This document shows, in pieces, positions 16,131 through 25,368 of a DNA stretch of 41,930 nt. Numbering within the stretch: position 1 is the stretch's first letter; each line of letters opens with the position of its first letter. Below the pieces are notes generated by a model that was given only the letters and a program-made list of their open reading frames with translations, had not been told where the DNA came from and did no database searches. Both the position numbers and the translations under genes were made by a program. The DNA is from an uncultured Dysosmobacter sp. (lineage in GTDB: Bacteria; Bacillota; Clostridia; Oscillospirales; Oscillospiraceae): positions 1 through 41,930 of the forward strand of contig NZ_CANRMB010000032.1 in NCBI RefSeq assembly GCF_947631635.1, in the 5' to 3' direction.

Positions 16131-17344
16131 GTCTCTGTTCCCTCCGTCCGGCGCCCGGTGATCAAAAAGACCGGATTATTCGCCATCAGCAGGTGCAGCG
16201 CCCCCGCCGCCCTTGTCCGGCTGACGCTGATCTGGGTCACCTCCGCCTCCAGTCCGCGGGCGGTCAGCGCTGTGACGGCAGCTGTCAGGGTCTCCAAGGC
16301 GATGGCGGAAATACAGATGCGGGCATTGGGGTTCTTTTTCAGAGCAATGTCCACGATAGGCTCCATGCCGCCCTTGGTCCCGCCGATAAAAACGGCGTCC
16401 GGCGCAGGCAGGGCCTCCAGTGCCTCCGGCGCTCTGCCGGGAACCGGCGTCAAATTCCACGCGCCGAAGCGCTCCCGGTTGGTCCGGATCAGCTCCAAGG
16501 CCTCCTCCTGGCACTCGACGGCATAGGCGCGGCCCCGGTCCGCCGCCAACGCCAGCTCCACGGAGACGCTGCCGGTGCCGGCGCCCACATCCCACACGAT
16601 ATCCGTGGGCCGGACCGCCAGCTTCCCCAGCGCCGCCGCCCGCACCTCCTGCTTGGTCATGGGGACCGTTCCCCGCTGGAAGCACGCGTCCGCGATGCCG
16701 GAGGTCCGCTTTGGAAAGGGCTCCGGCGCCGGTTCCGCCAGCAGCACGGAGAGGGGCGCAAAGCTCTGTTTTGCCAGTTCCGCCGCCGTTCCCCGGGAAA
16801 TGCGCTCCTGGCCATAGGAGAGATTCTCTCCCACCGTTACCGGCAGCTCTCCCAGCCCCGCGTCCGCCAGACGGCGGCAGAGGCCATCGGGACCAAGGCT
16901 CCCGCCGGTCAGGAAAAACGCGGGCCTTCCCTGGGACACAGCCGTCACCGGGTCGCAGTCCGTACCGTGGGCGGAATACAGCGCCCAGTCCTGCCAGGGA
17001 CGGCCCAGCCGCGCCGCCAGCATCTGCACACTGGAAATGCCGGGCAGCACCCGGTATGCCATGCCGCTGGCCTCCAACAGCGGCAGCAGGCCCCGGGTGC
17101 CTGAATAAAAGCCGGTGTCGCCGCTGTATACCACGCAGGGGCGCTGGCTCCCCACCTTCCCCAGAAGGTCAAAGATCTCCTGGGGTCTGGTGGCCGGAAG
17201 GCGCCGCTTCGTGCATGTCTCCGGCAGGGATGCCAGCAGCCGTTCCGCGCCGATCAGGCAGTCCGCCTGGAGCATGGCCTCCCGCGCCTCGGCAGTGACG
17301 GTGGCCGCCGTACCGCAGCCAAGGCCGGCCAGTGTTACAAGCAT
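16127..17344 (-). CDS. cbiET: Fused cobalt-precorrin-7 C5-/C15-methyltransferase and decarboxylase CbiE-CbiT
   Basis: Residues 1 to about 200 form a tetrapyrrole methylase domain (CbiE: VTLAGLGCGTAATVTAEA, YSGDTGFYSG). Residues about 205-405 form a class I SAM methyltransferase (CbiT: MTKQEVRAAALGKL, VWDVGAGTGSVSVELA, VFIGGTKGGME). Together they methylate C5 and C15 and decarboxylate the C12 acetate side chain. The same fusion is known as CobL in the aerobic pathway and occurs in many anaerobes as CbiET. It overlaps cbiJ by 10 bases. Confidence 0.95.
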   Translation of the reverse strand: MLVTLAGLGCGTAATVTAEAREAMLQADCLIGAERLLASLPETCTKRRLPATRPQEIFDLLGKVGSQRPCVVYSGDTGFYSGTRGLLPLLEASGMAYRVLPGISSVQMLAARLGRPWQDWALYSAHGTDCDPVTAVSQGRPAFFLTGGSLGPDGLCRRLADAGLGELPVTVGENLSYGQERISRGTAAELAKQSFAPLSVLLAEPAPEPFPKRTSGIADACFQRGTVPMTKQEVRAAALGKLAVRPTDIVWDVGAGTGSVSVELALAADRGRAYAVECQEEALELIRTNRERFGAWNLTPVPGRAPEALEALPAPDAVFIGGTKGGMEPIVDIALKKNPNARICISAIALETLTAAVTALTARGLEAEVTQISVSRTRAAGALHLLMANNPVFLITGRRTEGTET

Positions 17345-18078
17345 TTCATCAACTCCTCACAGCTCGTTACGATCTCTTCAAAGGACTCGCCGCGCTCCTC
17401 CGGGCGGCGGATCAGGACCAGTTGGGTCCCTGTGCTTCTGGCCGCAAGGACCTTTTCTGTAAAGCCCCCAGCCTTTCCACCATCTTTTGTCACAAGGACG
17501 GAGATGCCGCATTGCCGGATCAGCGCCTCGTTCAGCTCCTGGGAAAAGGGCCCCTGCATCGCCAGGATGTTGCGGTGGGGAATCCCCGCCGCCTCACAGG
17601 CGGCAATACTCTCATGGGTGGGCAGGACCCGGGGAAACAGCCGGGACGGCTCCAGGCCCGCAAATGCTTTCAGCTCCTTCGCCCCGGTGGTGAGCAGGAT
17701 CTTCCCTGTCTTTTGGGACAGGAATTCCGCCGCCTCCGCCGCGCTCTCCACCACAACAGCGCCGTCATCTCCGCCGCCTCCGCCGCGCAGCAGGCGGCGG
17801 TACGGCACGCCCGCTGCGGCGCAGGCCTCCCGGACGCTCTTCGTCACCTCCACGGCGTAGGGATGGGTGGCGTCCACACACAGGTCGCAGTCCCGCAGAA
17901 GCGCCAGCTTTTCCTCCGGCGTTCTGCGGCCTGTCAGGACTGTGATATTCTCCGCAGTCCCCTGCTCCTCCCGGCCGTACTCCGTGGCAACGCAGACCGT
18001 CACCTCCGCGCCTTTTTCCGCCAGCAGGTGGGAAAGGGTCCGTCCCTCGGTGGTCCCGCTGAAAATCAGGATCTTCAT
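17335..18078 (-). CDS. cbiJ: Cobalt-precorrin-6A reductase CbiJ
   Basis: CbiJ reduces the corrin ring of cobalt-precorrin-6A with a nicotinamide cofactor. The 247 residues show the start KILIFSGTTEGRTLS, CVDATHPYAVEVTKSV, and later ILLTTGAKEL and VLVTKDGGKAGGF, all typical. A run of five glycines near residue 100 is a local oddity in a loop. It overlaps cbiH by 4 bases. Confidence 0.94.
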   Translation of the reverse strand: MKILIFSGTTEGRTLSHLLAEKGAEVTVCVATEYGREEQGTAENITVLTGRRTPEEKLALLRDCDLCVDATHPYAVEVTKSVREACAAAGVPYRRLLRGGGGGDDGAVVVESAAEAAEFLSQKTGKILLTTGAKELKAFAGLEPSRLFPRVLPTHESIAACEAAGIPHRNILAMQGPFSQELNEALIRQCGISVLVTKDGGKAGGFTEKVLAARSTGTQLVLIRRPEERGESFEEIVTSCEELMKCL

Positions 18079-18806
18079 GCTTTTTTGTATCCTCTGGGCG
18101 TCACCATGCGGTCCGCCAGGTCTTTTGTCTGGGAGGAGCCGATAAATACGGTGGTGAACATATCCAGTTCTTCCTCCGGCAGCTCGGAAAGTGTCAATAC
18201 CTTACAGCATTGTTCCTCTCTGCCGATGTTTTTCACCCAGCCGCAGACCGTGTCGCCGCTCCGGGTGCGCAGCAGGATCTCACAGGCCCGCCGCAGGTGG
18301 TCCTTCCGTTTTTTAGAGCAGGGATTGTACAGGCAGACGGCAAAATCCCCCGCCGCCGCGCATTCCAACCGCTTTTCGATGACCTCCCAGGGCGTCAGCA
18401 GGTCCGACAGGGAGATCACGCAGAAGTCATGTCCCAGCGGCGCGCCCAGGACCGCGCCGCCGGAGAGCGCCGCCGTGATCCCAGCCACGACCTCCACCTC
18501 CACCTCCGGATAGTCCTGGGACAGCTCCAGCACCGGGCTGGCCATGCCGTAGACCCCCGCGTCGCCGCTGCATACCATGGCCACTGTCCGGCCGCTCCGG
18601 GCGGTCTCCAGCGCCCAGCGGCAGCGGTCGATCTCCCGCGTCATGGGCGTCGTATAGGTCTCCTTCTCCGGATACAGCGGGGCCACCAGGTCCACATACA
18701 CGGTGTATCCGCACAGAACGTCCGCCGCCGCCAGCGCCGCCCGGGCCTCCTCTGTCAAATACCGGCTGCCGCCGGGCCCCAGCCCCACCACATAAACTTT
18801 ACGCAT
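18075..18806 (-). CDS. cbiH: Cobalt-factor III / precorrin-3B C17-methyltransferase CbiH
   Basis: This SAM-dependent tetrapyrrole methylase contracts the ring and methylates C17. Of its 243 residues, VVGLGPGGSRYLTEEA opens the protein, VCSGDAGVYGMASPVLEL is the family signature, and FAVCLYNPCSKKRKDHL is specific to CobJ/CbiH. The start at 18806 is chosen because the fold begins there and it overlaps cbiG by 8 bases; a frame 39 residues longer reads through cbiG. It lies after cbiG, whose product acts later. Confidence 0.94.
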   Translation of the reverse strand: MRKVYVVGLGPGGSRYLTEEARAALAAADVLCGYTVYVDLVAPLYPEKETYTTPMTREIDRCRWALETARSGRTVAMVCSGDAGVYGMASPVLELSQDYPEVEVEVVAGITAALSGGAVLGAPLGHDFCVISLSDLLTPWEVIEKRLECAAAGDFAVCLYNPCSKKRKDHLRRACEILLRTRSGDTVCGWVKNIGREEQCCKVLTLSELPEEELDMFTTVFIGSSQTKDLADRMVTPRGYKKA

Positions 18807-19815
18807 CCTGCCATCTCCAATCCAGGCGGAAGGGCCTCCAGGCCAATGCCATGGTGATGCCTCCGCCCGCGTGTTTTCTCTCAAGCAGCGGTCCCCCCGC
18901 CGCCAATACCGCGCTGCGCTCACAGACGTTGTCCACGCCGGTCCGCTGTTCCACGAAGGCAGAGGCGGTGAAAACGCCCTCCGCCTGCCGCAGCTCCCCG
19001 GCGGAATAAAAACGGATGGGCCAGCCGTGGGCCTCGCAGAAGGCCAGCAGCCCGCTTTCGTCCGATTTTAGGTCGATGGTAGCCGCACCGCAGACGGACT
19101 CCGGCCACAGCTCCAAGCTCTCACAGAGATCCGCAAAAGCCGACTCCAGCGCCGCCTGGGAGGTTCCCCGGCGGCAGCCGACGCCCAAGACCAATGCCCT
19201 GGGTGCCAGACAGAGGCCGCTGCCCTGCCGGCGGCGGACATCGACGCAGACATCCCATTCCCTTCCATCTGTCAGGCGGATCCGCTCCGGCGGCGTTCCC
19301 TCTATGGACCAGGCGGAGCGGACCATAACGGTCTCCCCCGCCAATATTTTGGCGGAGACTCCTTTGATCCCATGGGGGTCCGTCACCGCGCAGTTCTGCC
19401 GCTTCGCCCACTCGTCCACGGCGAACAGGCCGTTGGCGTCCGTCGCCGTGGTGATGACGGCCACTGCGCCGCAGGCCGCCGCGATCGCCCGGGCCAGATC
19501 GTTGGCCCCGCCCAGATGGCCGGACACCACCGGCACGGCGAACCGGCCGCATTCATCCACAGCCACCACCGCCGGGTCCACCGCCTTGCCTTTCAGATAG
19601 GGGGCTATGGCCCGGACGGCGATGCCCACGGCGCCCACAAATACCAGGGAGCTATTTGTGAAAAACGCCCTCTCCGTCCACTCCGACAAGGAAAATCCCT
19701 GTACAGTGCGGGTACAGGTCACGGTGCCTCCCAAAGCGCGGCGCAGACGCTCCGCCAGCGCTGCCCCCTTTTCTGAAAAGGCCAAAAATGCAGGGCCGCC
19801 TCCCGGGGCACTCAT
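18799..19815 (-). CDS. cbiG: Cobalt-precorrin-5A hydrolase CbiG
   Basis: CbiG opens the delta-lactone of cobalt-precorrin-5A and releases acetaldehyde. The 338-residue protein shows SLVFVGAVGIAVRAIAPYLKGKAVDPAVV in the N-terminal part, VVSGHLGGANDLARAIA, ATDANGLFAVDEWAK, and the C-terminal CbiG domain starting LVLGVGCRRGTSQAALESA. The start overlaps the cbiF stop by 4 bases. Confidence 0.95.
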   Translation of the reverse strand: MSAPGGGPAFLAFSEKGAALAERLRRALGGTVTCTRTVQGFSLSEWTERAFFTNSSLVFVGAVGIAVRAIAPYLKGKAVDPAVVAVDECGRFAVPVVSGHLGGANDLARAIAAACGAVAVITTATDANGLFAVDEWAKRQNCAVTDPHGIKGVSAKILAGETVMVRSAWSIEGTPPERIRLTDGREWDVCVDVRRRQGSGLCLAPRALVLGVGCRRGTSQAALESAFADLCESLELWPESVCGAATIDLKSDESGLLAFCEAHGWPIRFYSAGELRQAEGVFTASAFVEQRTGVDNVCERSAVLAAGGPLLERKHAGGGITMALAWRPFRLDWRWQDA

Positions 19816-20570
19816 TTGCGGCCCTCCCGGTATTCCGTGGTGAACGCCGGGTCATACAGCTTGCTCTTTTCATAGGGGGAATCCAGGAAATCCCCCACCA
19901 GCACCAGAGCCGTCTTGCGGATGCCCGCCTGCTCGCCCGCCTGGGCCAGTGTGCCAACCGTACAGCGCACCGTTTTTTCCTCCGGCCAGGTGGCCTTGTA
20001 TACCAGGGCGGCAGGCGTCTGCTCCGTGTAGGCGCCGCCCTTCAAAAGCTCCTGCTGGACCTGTGCCAGCATCCCGCTGGACAGGAAAATGACCATGGAG
20101 GTCCCGTGCCCGGCCATGGCGGACAAACTCTCCGCCTCCGGCACCGGCGTCCGGCCCGCCAGTCGGGTGATGATCACGCTCTGGCTGACGCCCGGCAGGG
20201 TGTATTCTGCGCACAGGGCCGCCGCCGCGCCGCAGAAGCTGGAGACTCCCGGCGTATCGTCATAGGCGATCCCGCGGGCGTCCAGGGCGTCCATCTGCTC
20301 CCGAATGGCGCCGTAGACACAGGGGTCCCCGGTGTGCAGGCGGACGGTGGTCTCGCCCGCCGCCTCCGCCTGCTCCATCACGGCAAGGACCTCCTCCAGC
20401 GTCATGGTCGCGCTGTTGTAGACGCGGCAGTCCTGCTTTGCCATTTCCAGAAGCGCCGGGTTCACCAGGCTTCCGGCGTAGATGATCACATCCGCCTGCT
20501 TCAGCAGCTCCGCGCCCCGCAGGGTGATCAGGTCCGGCGCGCCGGGTCCGGCGCCGACAAAATGTACCAT
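19812..20570 (-). CDS. cbiF: Cobalt-precorrin-4 C11-methyltransferase CbiF
   Basis: This 252-residue tetrapyrrole methylase adds a methyl group at C11. It begins VHFVGAGPGAPDLITLRG and has YAGSLVNPALL, RLHTGDPCVYGAIREQM and YDDTPGVSSFCGAAA, the set that marks CobM/CbiF. AGGAGT upstream supports the start. The cbiL stop lies 6 bases ahead, one of the few non-overlapping joints in this part of the operon. Confidence 0.95.
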   Translation of the reverse strand: MVHFVGAGPGAPDLITLRGAELLKQADVIIYAGSLVNPALLEMAKQDCRVYNSATMTLEEVLAVMEQAEAAGETTVRLHTGDPCVYGAIREQMDALDARGIAYDDTPGVSSFCGAAAALCAEYTLPGVSQSVIITRLAGRTPVPEAESLSAMAGHGTSMVIFLSSGMLAQVQQELLKGGAYTEQTPAALVYKATWPEEKTVRCTVGTLAQAGEQAGIRKTALVLVGDFLDSPYEKSKLYDPAFTTEYREGRK

Positions 20571-20576
20571 GTTCTC

Positions 20577-21269
20577 TCACTCCTTTACGATCACTGTGGC
20601 AAAATAACCCATTCCCTCAGTGGGCGCCTCCCGGGACAGGTCCGGATAGACCCGCTCGCCCGGAAGTCCGCAGTTTTGGACCAGCATACTTCTCTCAAGG
20701 GCATTCCGCTCCGCCAGCGCCGCCAAAACGGCCGGCATCTGACGGCCCGATTTCATCAGGATCTTGATCCCCGGCAGGTCCAGCGTCTCCTTCAGCGCCG
20801 CGCTGCCGGGCGCGATATGCAACGTGCTGTTCATCTCCGTCAGGCTCACGTTCAAGCAGGCCGCCACCGCGCAGAAGCTGGGAACGCCGGGGATCATGGC
20901 CGTCTCGTATCCCCGTTCCCGCAAGATCTCCATCAAATAGGAATAGGTGGCGTAGATCGAGACGTCGCCCAGATTCAGCATCGCCACATCCTGTCCCTGG
21001 ACCAAATACGCTTCCACCGCCTCCGCCGCGGCCAGATGGGACTTTCGCAGCCTTTCCGGGTCACGCTCCATGACAAAATGCAGCGGAACCACGGTCTTTC
21101 CCTGGAGGTCCACCGCACGGGACGCGATGTCCAGCGCCAGCATCTCCCCGCTCTTCGTCTGGGGCGCCGCAATGACCGGGCACCGCTCCAGGAGCCGGAT
21201 CGCCTTCACCGTCAGCAGCTCCGGGTCTCCGGGGCCAATGCCGACGCCGTAAAAAACTCCTTTTTTCAT
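20577..21269 (-). CDS. cbiL: Cobalt-factor II / precorrin-2 C20-methyltransferase CbiL
   Basis: CbiL methylates C20 of the early cobalt intermediate. The protein of about 230 residues begins GVFYGVGIGPGDPELLTVKA, has VAMLNLGDVSIYATYSYLME, and PGVPSFCAVAACLN, all typical. Two starts are possible: 21269 (ATGA overlap with the cbiD stop, chosen here) and 21281, four residues longer. The overlap pattern of the operon and a GGAAG site favour the former. Confidence 0.94.
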   Translation of the reverse strand: MKKGVFYGVGIGPGDPELLTVKAIRLLERCPVIAAPQTKSGEMLALDIASRAVDLQGKTVVPLHFVMERDPERLRKSHLAAAEAVEAYLVQGQDVAMLNLGDVSIYATYSYLMEILRERGYETAMIPGVPSFCAVAACLNVSLTEMNSTLHIAPGSAALKETLDLPGIKILMKSGRQMPAVLAALAERNALERSMLVQNCGLPGERVYPDLSREAPTEGMGYFATVIVKE

Positions 21270-22402
21270 CTCTGCTTCCATTGCTCCATGATCTCCTCAA
21301 CTGTCTCTGTTTTTCCCAGTAATCCGTATTCATTGGAAAATGCAACCGCTCCGACGGTAAACGCGCCTGCCGCCCGGTATTCCAGGTGCCGCTGGATCGC
21401 CGCCAGCAGGCTCTCCATCACCGCTTCCCGCAGGCCCGCCGCGTCCAGCTCCGCGATACACGCATCTGTGGTGGCCGCCTCCATCAGCCGGCGGCACAGG
21501 TCTGTCCCGCCGCCGCAGACCGCCGTGTGGGCACAGAACAGCTCCACCCGGCAGTCCGCCCATTTGGAGTGGGTGTTCATCACGCCGCCGGCCAGCTTCA
21601 CCAGCTTGCCGATATGCCCCACCAGAAGAACGCTTTGGAAGCCCTCTACCACCGCGATATCCAGGGCCTCTCCCAAGAAATTGGAGCATTTCACACAGGG
21701 GACTCCCTGTGCGTCCAACCCATTCTCCCGCAGAAAATCCATGCCGTAATTTCCCGGTGTCAGCAGCAGATGCTTAGAGCCGGAAAACGCCGCCTGATGC
21801 TCCTCCACCGCGATGGTATCCACGATCGCCTGCTCGCTCATGGGCTCCACGATGCCGGAAGTCCCCAGGATGGAGATGCCCCCCTCGATCCCCAGCATGG
21901 GATTGAAGGTCCGCCGGGCCAGCTCTTCCCCGCCGGGAACGGAGATCACCACGGACAGTCCTTCGCTGTATCCGGTCTCTCCGCAGACCTCGCCCACAGC
22001 CGCCGCGATCATCTGCCGGGGAACGTGGTTGATGGCCGCCGCCCCCACCGGCTGGTCCAGACCGGGCCTGGTCACCCTGCCGACACCGGTGCCGCCGTCA
22101 ATGGTGATGCCGGCGGCGGTCCGGGCGACGGATGCGCAGACCAGATGACCGTGGGTCACATCCGCGTCGTCGCCGCCATCCTTGACCACGGCGCAGCGGG
22201 CGGTGTCCCCGGCCATTGCGCAGGACTGCGGCTCCACCTCCACCAGAATGCCCTTGGGTGTCATCAGGCACATCCGTTCCGGGGCCTCTCCGGTCAGCAG
22301 CAGGCGTGCGGCTCCCGCCGCCGCCAGCGCCGCGCAGGTCCCTGTTGTATAGCCGCAGCGCAGCTTTCGCTGGCCGCTTCGGATGTAGTATTCAAAAGCC
22401 AT
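21266..22402 (-). CDS. cbiD: Cobalt-precorrin-5B C1-methyltransferase CbiD
   Basis: CbiD methylates C1 in the anaerobic branch and marks that route. The 378 residues begin with KLRCGYTTGTCAALAAAGAA and carry DVTHGHLVC, GITIDGGTGVGRVTRPGL, GISILGTSGIVEPMSE and LVGHIGKLVKLAGGVMNTHS, all family features. AAAGGTGGG precedes the ATG. The cbiK stop is 18 bases upstream. Confidence 0.96.
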   Translation of the reverse strand: MAFEYYIRSGQRKLRCGYTTGTCAALAAAGAARLLLTGEAPERMCLMTPKGILVEVEPQSCAMAGDTARCAVVKDGGDDADVTHGHLVCASVARTAAGITIDGGTGVGRVTRPGLDQPVGAAAINHVPRQMIAAAVGEVCGETGYSEGLSVVISVPGGEELARRTFNPMLGIEGGISILGTSGIVEPMSEQAIVDTIAVEEHQAAFSGSKHLLLTPGNYGMDFLRENGLDAQGVPCVKCSNFLGEALDIAVVEGFQSVLLVGHIGKLVKLAGGVMNTHSKWADCRVELFCAHTAVCGGGTDLCRRLMEAATTDACIAELDAAGLREAVMESLLAAIQRHLEYRAAGAFTVGAVAFSNEYGLLGKTETVEEIMEQWKQR

Positions 22403-22420
22403 GACGCACCCACCTTTCTT

Positions 22421-23185
22421 TTACAGAATGCTTTCCAAATGCGCCCGGTACAGTGCCTGCACTGCCGGGACCGCTCCCAGGCCCTCAACTGTGCACCGCA
22501 CCGTGCAGCCCTCCGCCGTCAGGCGGGACGCCCAGCTGCCGCTCTCCGCCCCCGCCATGTCGTTCATGGCGTGGTCTCCGGCCACCAGCATCAGCGGCAC
22601 CAGATGGACGCGCTTCCTTCCACCGGCCTGGATCTGGCGGGACACGTCCTCGTAGGAGGGCCAGCCCTCCACGGTCCCCACCAAAACATCCGCTCTGCCG
22701 GTCAGCCAAAACGCTGTCTGCAGCGCCGGATACACCGCATTGGCAAAGTGGTCTGTTCCGTGGCCGAACAGGACCAGCGTCTCATCCGCACAGGGCGGAT
22801 AGGTCCTGGACATCGCCGCCGCCAGCGCCTGGATATCCTCGGTATCCGCCAGCAGCGGCCTGCCGATCACCAGACTGTCAAAGCGCTTCCGCCATGGCTC
22901 CGCCTCCGCTCGGATCTTGTCGTATTCATGGCCATAGAGGATGTGGGTCGGCTGCACCAGCACCTCCCGTATCCCCTGGCTCCAAAGGCCCTCCAGTGCC
23001 TCCGGAACGCTTGGCACTGTCTCTCCCCGCTCCGCGAGGATGCGGCGGATAATGGAGCTTGTGAACGCCCGAACGAACAGGCGGTCAGGCGCCAGAGACC
23101 GCAGGGTGTTCTCCACCGCCGTGATGCCCGCTCTCGCGGCGTCCACACTGGTCCCAAAGCTAACGCATAGGATCGCTTTTTTCAT
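22421..23185 (-). CDS. cbiK: Anaerobic cobalt chelatase CbiK
   Basis: CbiK inserts cobalt into sirohydrochlorin, the first committed step of the anaerobic pathway, without ATP. The 254-residue protein starts KKAILCVSFGTSVD. His142 in LFGHGTDH, Glu173 in VEGWPSY and His205 in VAGDHAMNDM fall almost exactly at the metal-binding His145, Glu175 and His207 of the Salmonella enzyme. No signal peptide is present, so it is cytoplasmic. The start at 23185 has AAGAGGTGAGAG upstream; a frame 17 residues longer lacks support. Confidence 0.95.
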   Translation of the reverse strand: MKKAILCVSFGTSVDAARAGITAVENTLRSLAPDRLFVRAFTSSIIRRILAERGETVPSVPEALEGLWSQGIREVLVQPTHILYGHEYDKIRAEAEPWRKRFDSLVIGRPLLADTEDIQALAAAMSRTYPPCADETLVLFGHGTDHFANAVYPALQTAFWLTGRADVLVGTVEGWPSYEDVSRQIQAGGRKRVHLVPLMLVAGDHAMNDMAGAESGSWASRLTAEGCTVRCTVEGLGAVPAVQALYRAHLESIL

Positions 23186-23239
23186 GCTCTCACCTCTTCT
23201 GTTCTTCCATGGATCACCAACCGAAAAACACCTCATGGT

Positions 23240-24727
23240 TTATATAGCCCGGTGCTTTAAGATCGCATCCACGATCCCCTCGGCGGAGATGGTATCCGCT
23301 GTCAGGAACGGCCGGTCACAGCGCTTTGCCAGCGCCCGTGCCGTCACCTCTCCGATGCACACACAGACCGCCTGCGGCGGGATCTCTCCGTGGGCGGCGC
23401 AGAACAGCTCCACGCCGCTGGCGCTGGAAAAGGTCAGATAGTCCAGCGTGTCCAGCACGCCGCGGGCGGCCTCCGCTGTCCGCGGCTCGCTCCGCAGAGT
23501 ATACAGCGGGATCTCCCGCACGGGGATATCGTGTTCCCGCAGGATCTGGGGCAGGACCGCCGCCCCCTCCCGGGAGCGGAGCAGGACTACCTCCTCCCCC
23601 GCTTTCACCTGTTCCGCCAGCGCCCAGGCAAGGCCCTCACTGGTATAGACCTCTGGACAGAGGTCCGGGGATATTCCATGCTGCTCCAGCAGCTTCCCCG
23701 TGGAGGCGCCGATCACGGCGAATTTGCAGCCGTGAAGGCGGCGCAGGTCCATGCGCTCCTCCCGCAGGCGGCGGAAAAAGCTTCTGACGCCATTGCTGCT
23801 GGTAAACACCAGCCAGCGGTTTTTGCCGCAGAGGCCTGAAAGGCTTTCAGCCACAGGCAGCTCCTCCACCAGGGATTCCTCCACGGTCCAGACCTCCGCC
23901 CCATATTCCCGCAGGGCGCTCTTCAGCTTAGAGGTCACCGCGCTGGTCCCCGTCAGGCCGATCCGCACATGCCGCAGGGGCCGCTCCAGGGTCGCAGAGA
24001 GGTCCAGCGCCGCCGCTTCGCCCACCACGATCACGGCGGGAGGCTGCACGCCCGCCTGCCGTGCGCGCTCCGGCAGGTCCTGCAGCGCAGCCCGGACAGT
24101 GGCCGGGTGCGCCGCGTTGCCGCCGGACACCACCGCCGCCGGGGTCTCCGGCGCCTTTCCCGCCTGTAAAAGGCCTTTGGTGATCTGCTCCAGATGGCTC
24201 AATCCCATCAGGAACACCAAGGTCCCATGCAGGGCTGCCAGATGCTCCAGATCCTCCGGCAGTCCGCTTGACGCCGCTGTATGTCCCGTGATGACATGAA
24301 AGCTCCGGCTGACGCTCCGGTGTGTCACCGGAATGCCAGCGGCGGCCGGGATGGCGATGGCGGACGAGATGCCCGGCACCTCTTCACAGGGGATCCCTGC
24401 GGCCCGCAGGGCCTGGATCTCCTCACCGCCCCGGCCGAATACAAAGGGGTCTCCCCCCTTCAGCCGGACTACGGTTTTACCCTCTCCGGCTTTTTCCACC
24501 AAAACACCGGAGATCTCTCCCTGGGGCGCGGAGTGCTTCCCGCACCGCTTCCCCATATAGATCCGCTCCGCCGCCGGCGGCGCCGCTGCCAGCAGCTCCA
24601 TGTCGATCAGATCGTCATAGACCACAACGTCACACTGCTGCAGCAGCCGCAGGCCCCGCACCGTGATCAGGTCCGCCGCGCCGCAGCCGGCGCCGACCAG
24701 ATAGACGCAGCCCTTTTTTTCTTTCAT
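23240..24727 (-). CDS. cobA-hemD: Fused uroporphyrinogen-III C-methyltransferase and uroporphyrinogen-III synthase (CobA-HemD)
   Basis: The N-terminal half (to about residue 245) is a SUMT that methylates uroporphyrinogen III twice to precorrin-2: VYLVGAGCGAADLITVRG, VVYDDLID, RLKGGDPFVFGRGGEE and PGISSAIAIPAAAGIPVTHR. The C-terminal half (about 250-495) is HemD, which closes the tetrapyrrole ring: RIGLTGTSAVTSKL, WLVFTSSNGVRSFF, DYLTFSSASGVELF. The fusion makes and uses uroporphyrinogen III in one chain and is common in Firmicutes. The start at 24727 is fixed by an ATGA overlap with the upstream gene and an AGGAGGT site. This cobA is the SUMT name, not the adenosyltransferase. Confidence 0.95.
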   Translation of the reverse strand: MKEKKGCVYLVGAGCGAADLITVRGLRLLQQCDVVVYDDLIDMELLAAAPPAAERIYMGKRCGKHSAPQGEISGVLVEKAGEGKTVVRLKGGDPFVFGRGGEEIQALRAAGIPCEEVPGISSAIAIPAAAGIPVTHRSVSRSFHVITGHTAASSGLPEDLEHLAALHGTLVFLMGLSHLEQITKGLLQAGKAPETPAAVVSGGNAAHPATVRAALQDLPERARQAGVQPPAVIVVGEAAALDLSATLERPLRHVRIGLTGTSAVTSKLKSALREYGAEVWTVEESLVEELPVAESLSGLCGKNRWLVFTSSNGVRSFFRRLREERMDLRRLHGCKFAVIGASTGKLLEQHGISPDLCPEVYTSEGLAWALAEQVKAGEEVVLLRSREGAAVLPQILREHDIPVREIPLYTLRSEPRTAEAARGVLDTLDYLTFSSASGVELFCAAHGEIPPQAVCVCIGEVTARALAKRCDRPFLTADTISAEGIVDAILKHRAI

Positions 24728-25347
24728 CCGTGTACCTCCTGTGCAGCCTGCAGTTTTTCCGGCAGGGCTGTGCCGGGCAGCGGTCCGCCTGCCCGCATGC
24801 ACTCGTCAAAGAGTTCTCTCAGCAGCTGCCTGCGGCGGCTCTCCTCCGGGATCTGGTCCTTCACCGTCTCCCGGGCCGCCTCCAAATACGCCAGGATCTC
24901 CTCCAAGCGCTCCGGCAGAAGATCCGCGATCCGCTCCTTGAAATAGATGGCTGCCGTGGGGCCCGCTCCGCTGGTGGAGATGCCCACAGACAGGTCCCCG
25001 CGCTTGACCAGCGCCGGAAACAAAAACGTGCAGTCCTCCTTGCAGTCCGCCACATTGACCAAAATCCCCCGCTCCCGGCACAGCGCCGCGATCCGGTGAT
25101 TCAGCGCGTGGTCATCCGTGGCGGCGATCACAAAGTCGCAGCCCTCCAGGTCCTCCGGCACAAACGGCCTCTCCCGCAGCTCCAATCCGCAGATCGTGCG
25201 GAGCTCCCCATGGAGCTCCGGCGCCGCCACAGCCAGCCGCGGGCCGTATGGCAGCAGCTTTTGGACCTTGCGCAGAGCGACGGTCCCGCCGCCCACGATC
25301 AGCCCCTGTTTCTCAGACAGCTCCACAAAGAAGGGAAAATATCCCAT
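24724..25347 (-). CDS. Precorrin-2 dehydrogenase / siroheme synthase N-terminal protein (Met8/SirC-like)
   Basis: This 207-residue protein oxidises precorrin-2 to sirohydrochlorin with NAD, supplying the substrate of CbiK. YFPFFVELSEKQGLIVGGGTVALRKV forms the dinucleotide-binding fold, DFVIAATDDHALNHRIA follows, and GDLSVGISTSGAGPTAAIYFKERI is the typical domain joint. No clear chelatase histidines are judged by eye, and CbiK covers that step. The start has GAGGGGG upstream. The gene is 21 bases after the ATPase stop. Confidence 0.93.
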   Translation of the reverse strand: MGYFPFFVELSEKQGLIVGGGTVALRKVQKLLPYGPRLAVAAPELHGELRTICGLELRERPFVPEDLEGCDFVIAATDDHALNHRIAALCRERGILVNVADCKEDCTFLFPALVKRGDLSVGISTSGAGPTAAIYFKERIADLLPERLEEILAYLEAARETVKDQIPEESRRRQLLRELFDECMRAGGPLPGTALPEKLQAAQEVHG

Positions 25348-25368
25348 AGCGTCCCCCTCGATCCGTTC

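Noticed and set aside
19788..21749. A 653-codon open frame on the plus strand, and other long plus-strand frames (21386-23170, 24730-26754, 8149-9528) across the cobalamin operon
   Set aside because: They lie antisense to well-supported cbi/cob genes, show no family motifs and are low-complexity (rich in His, Arg, Pro, Ala). They are products of GC-rich codon use.
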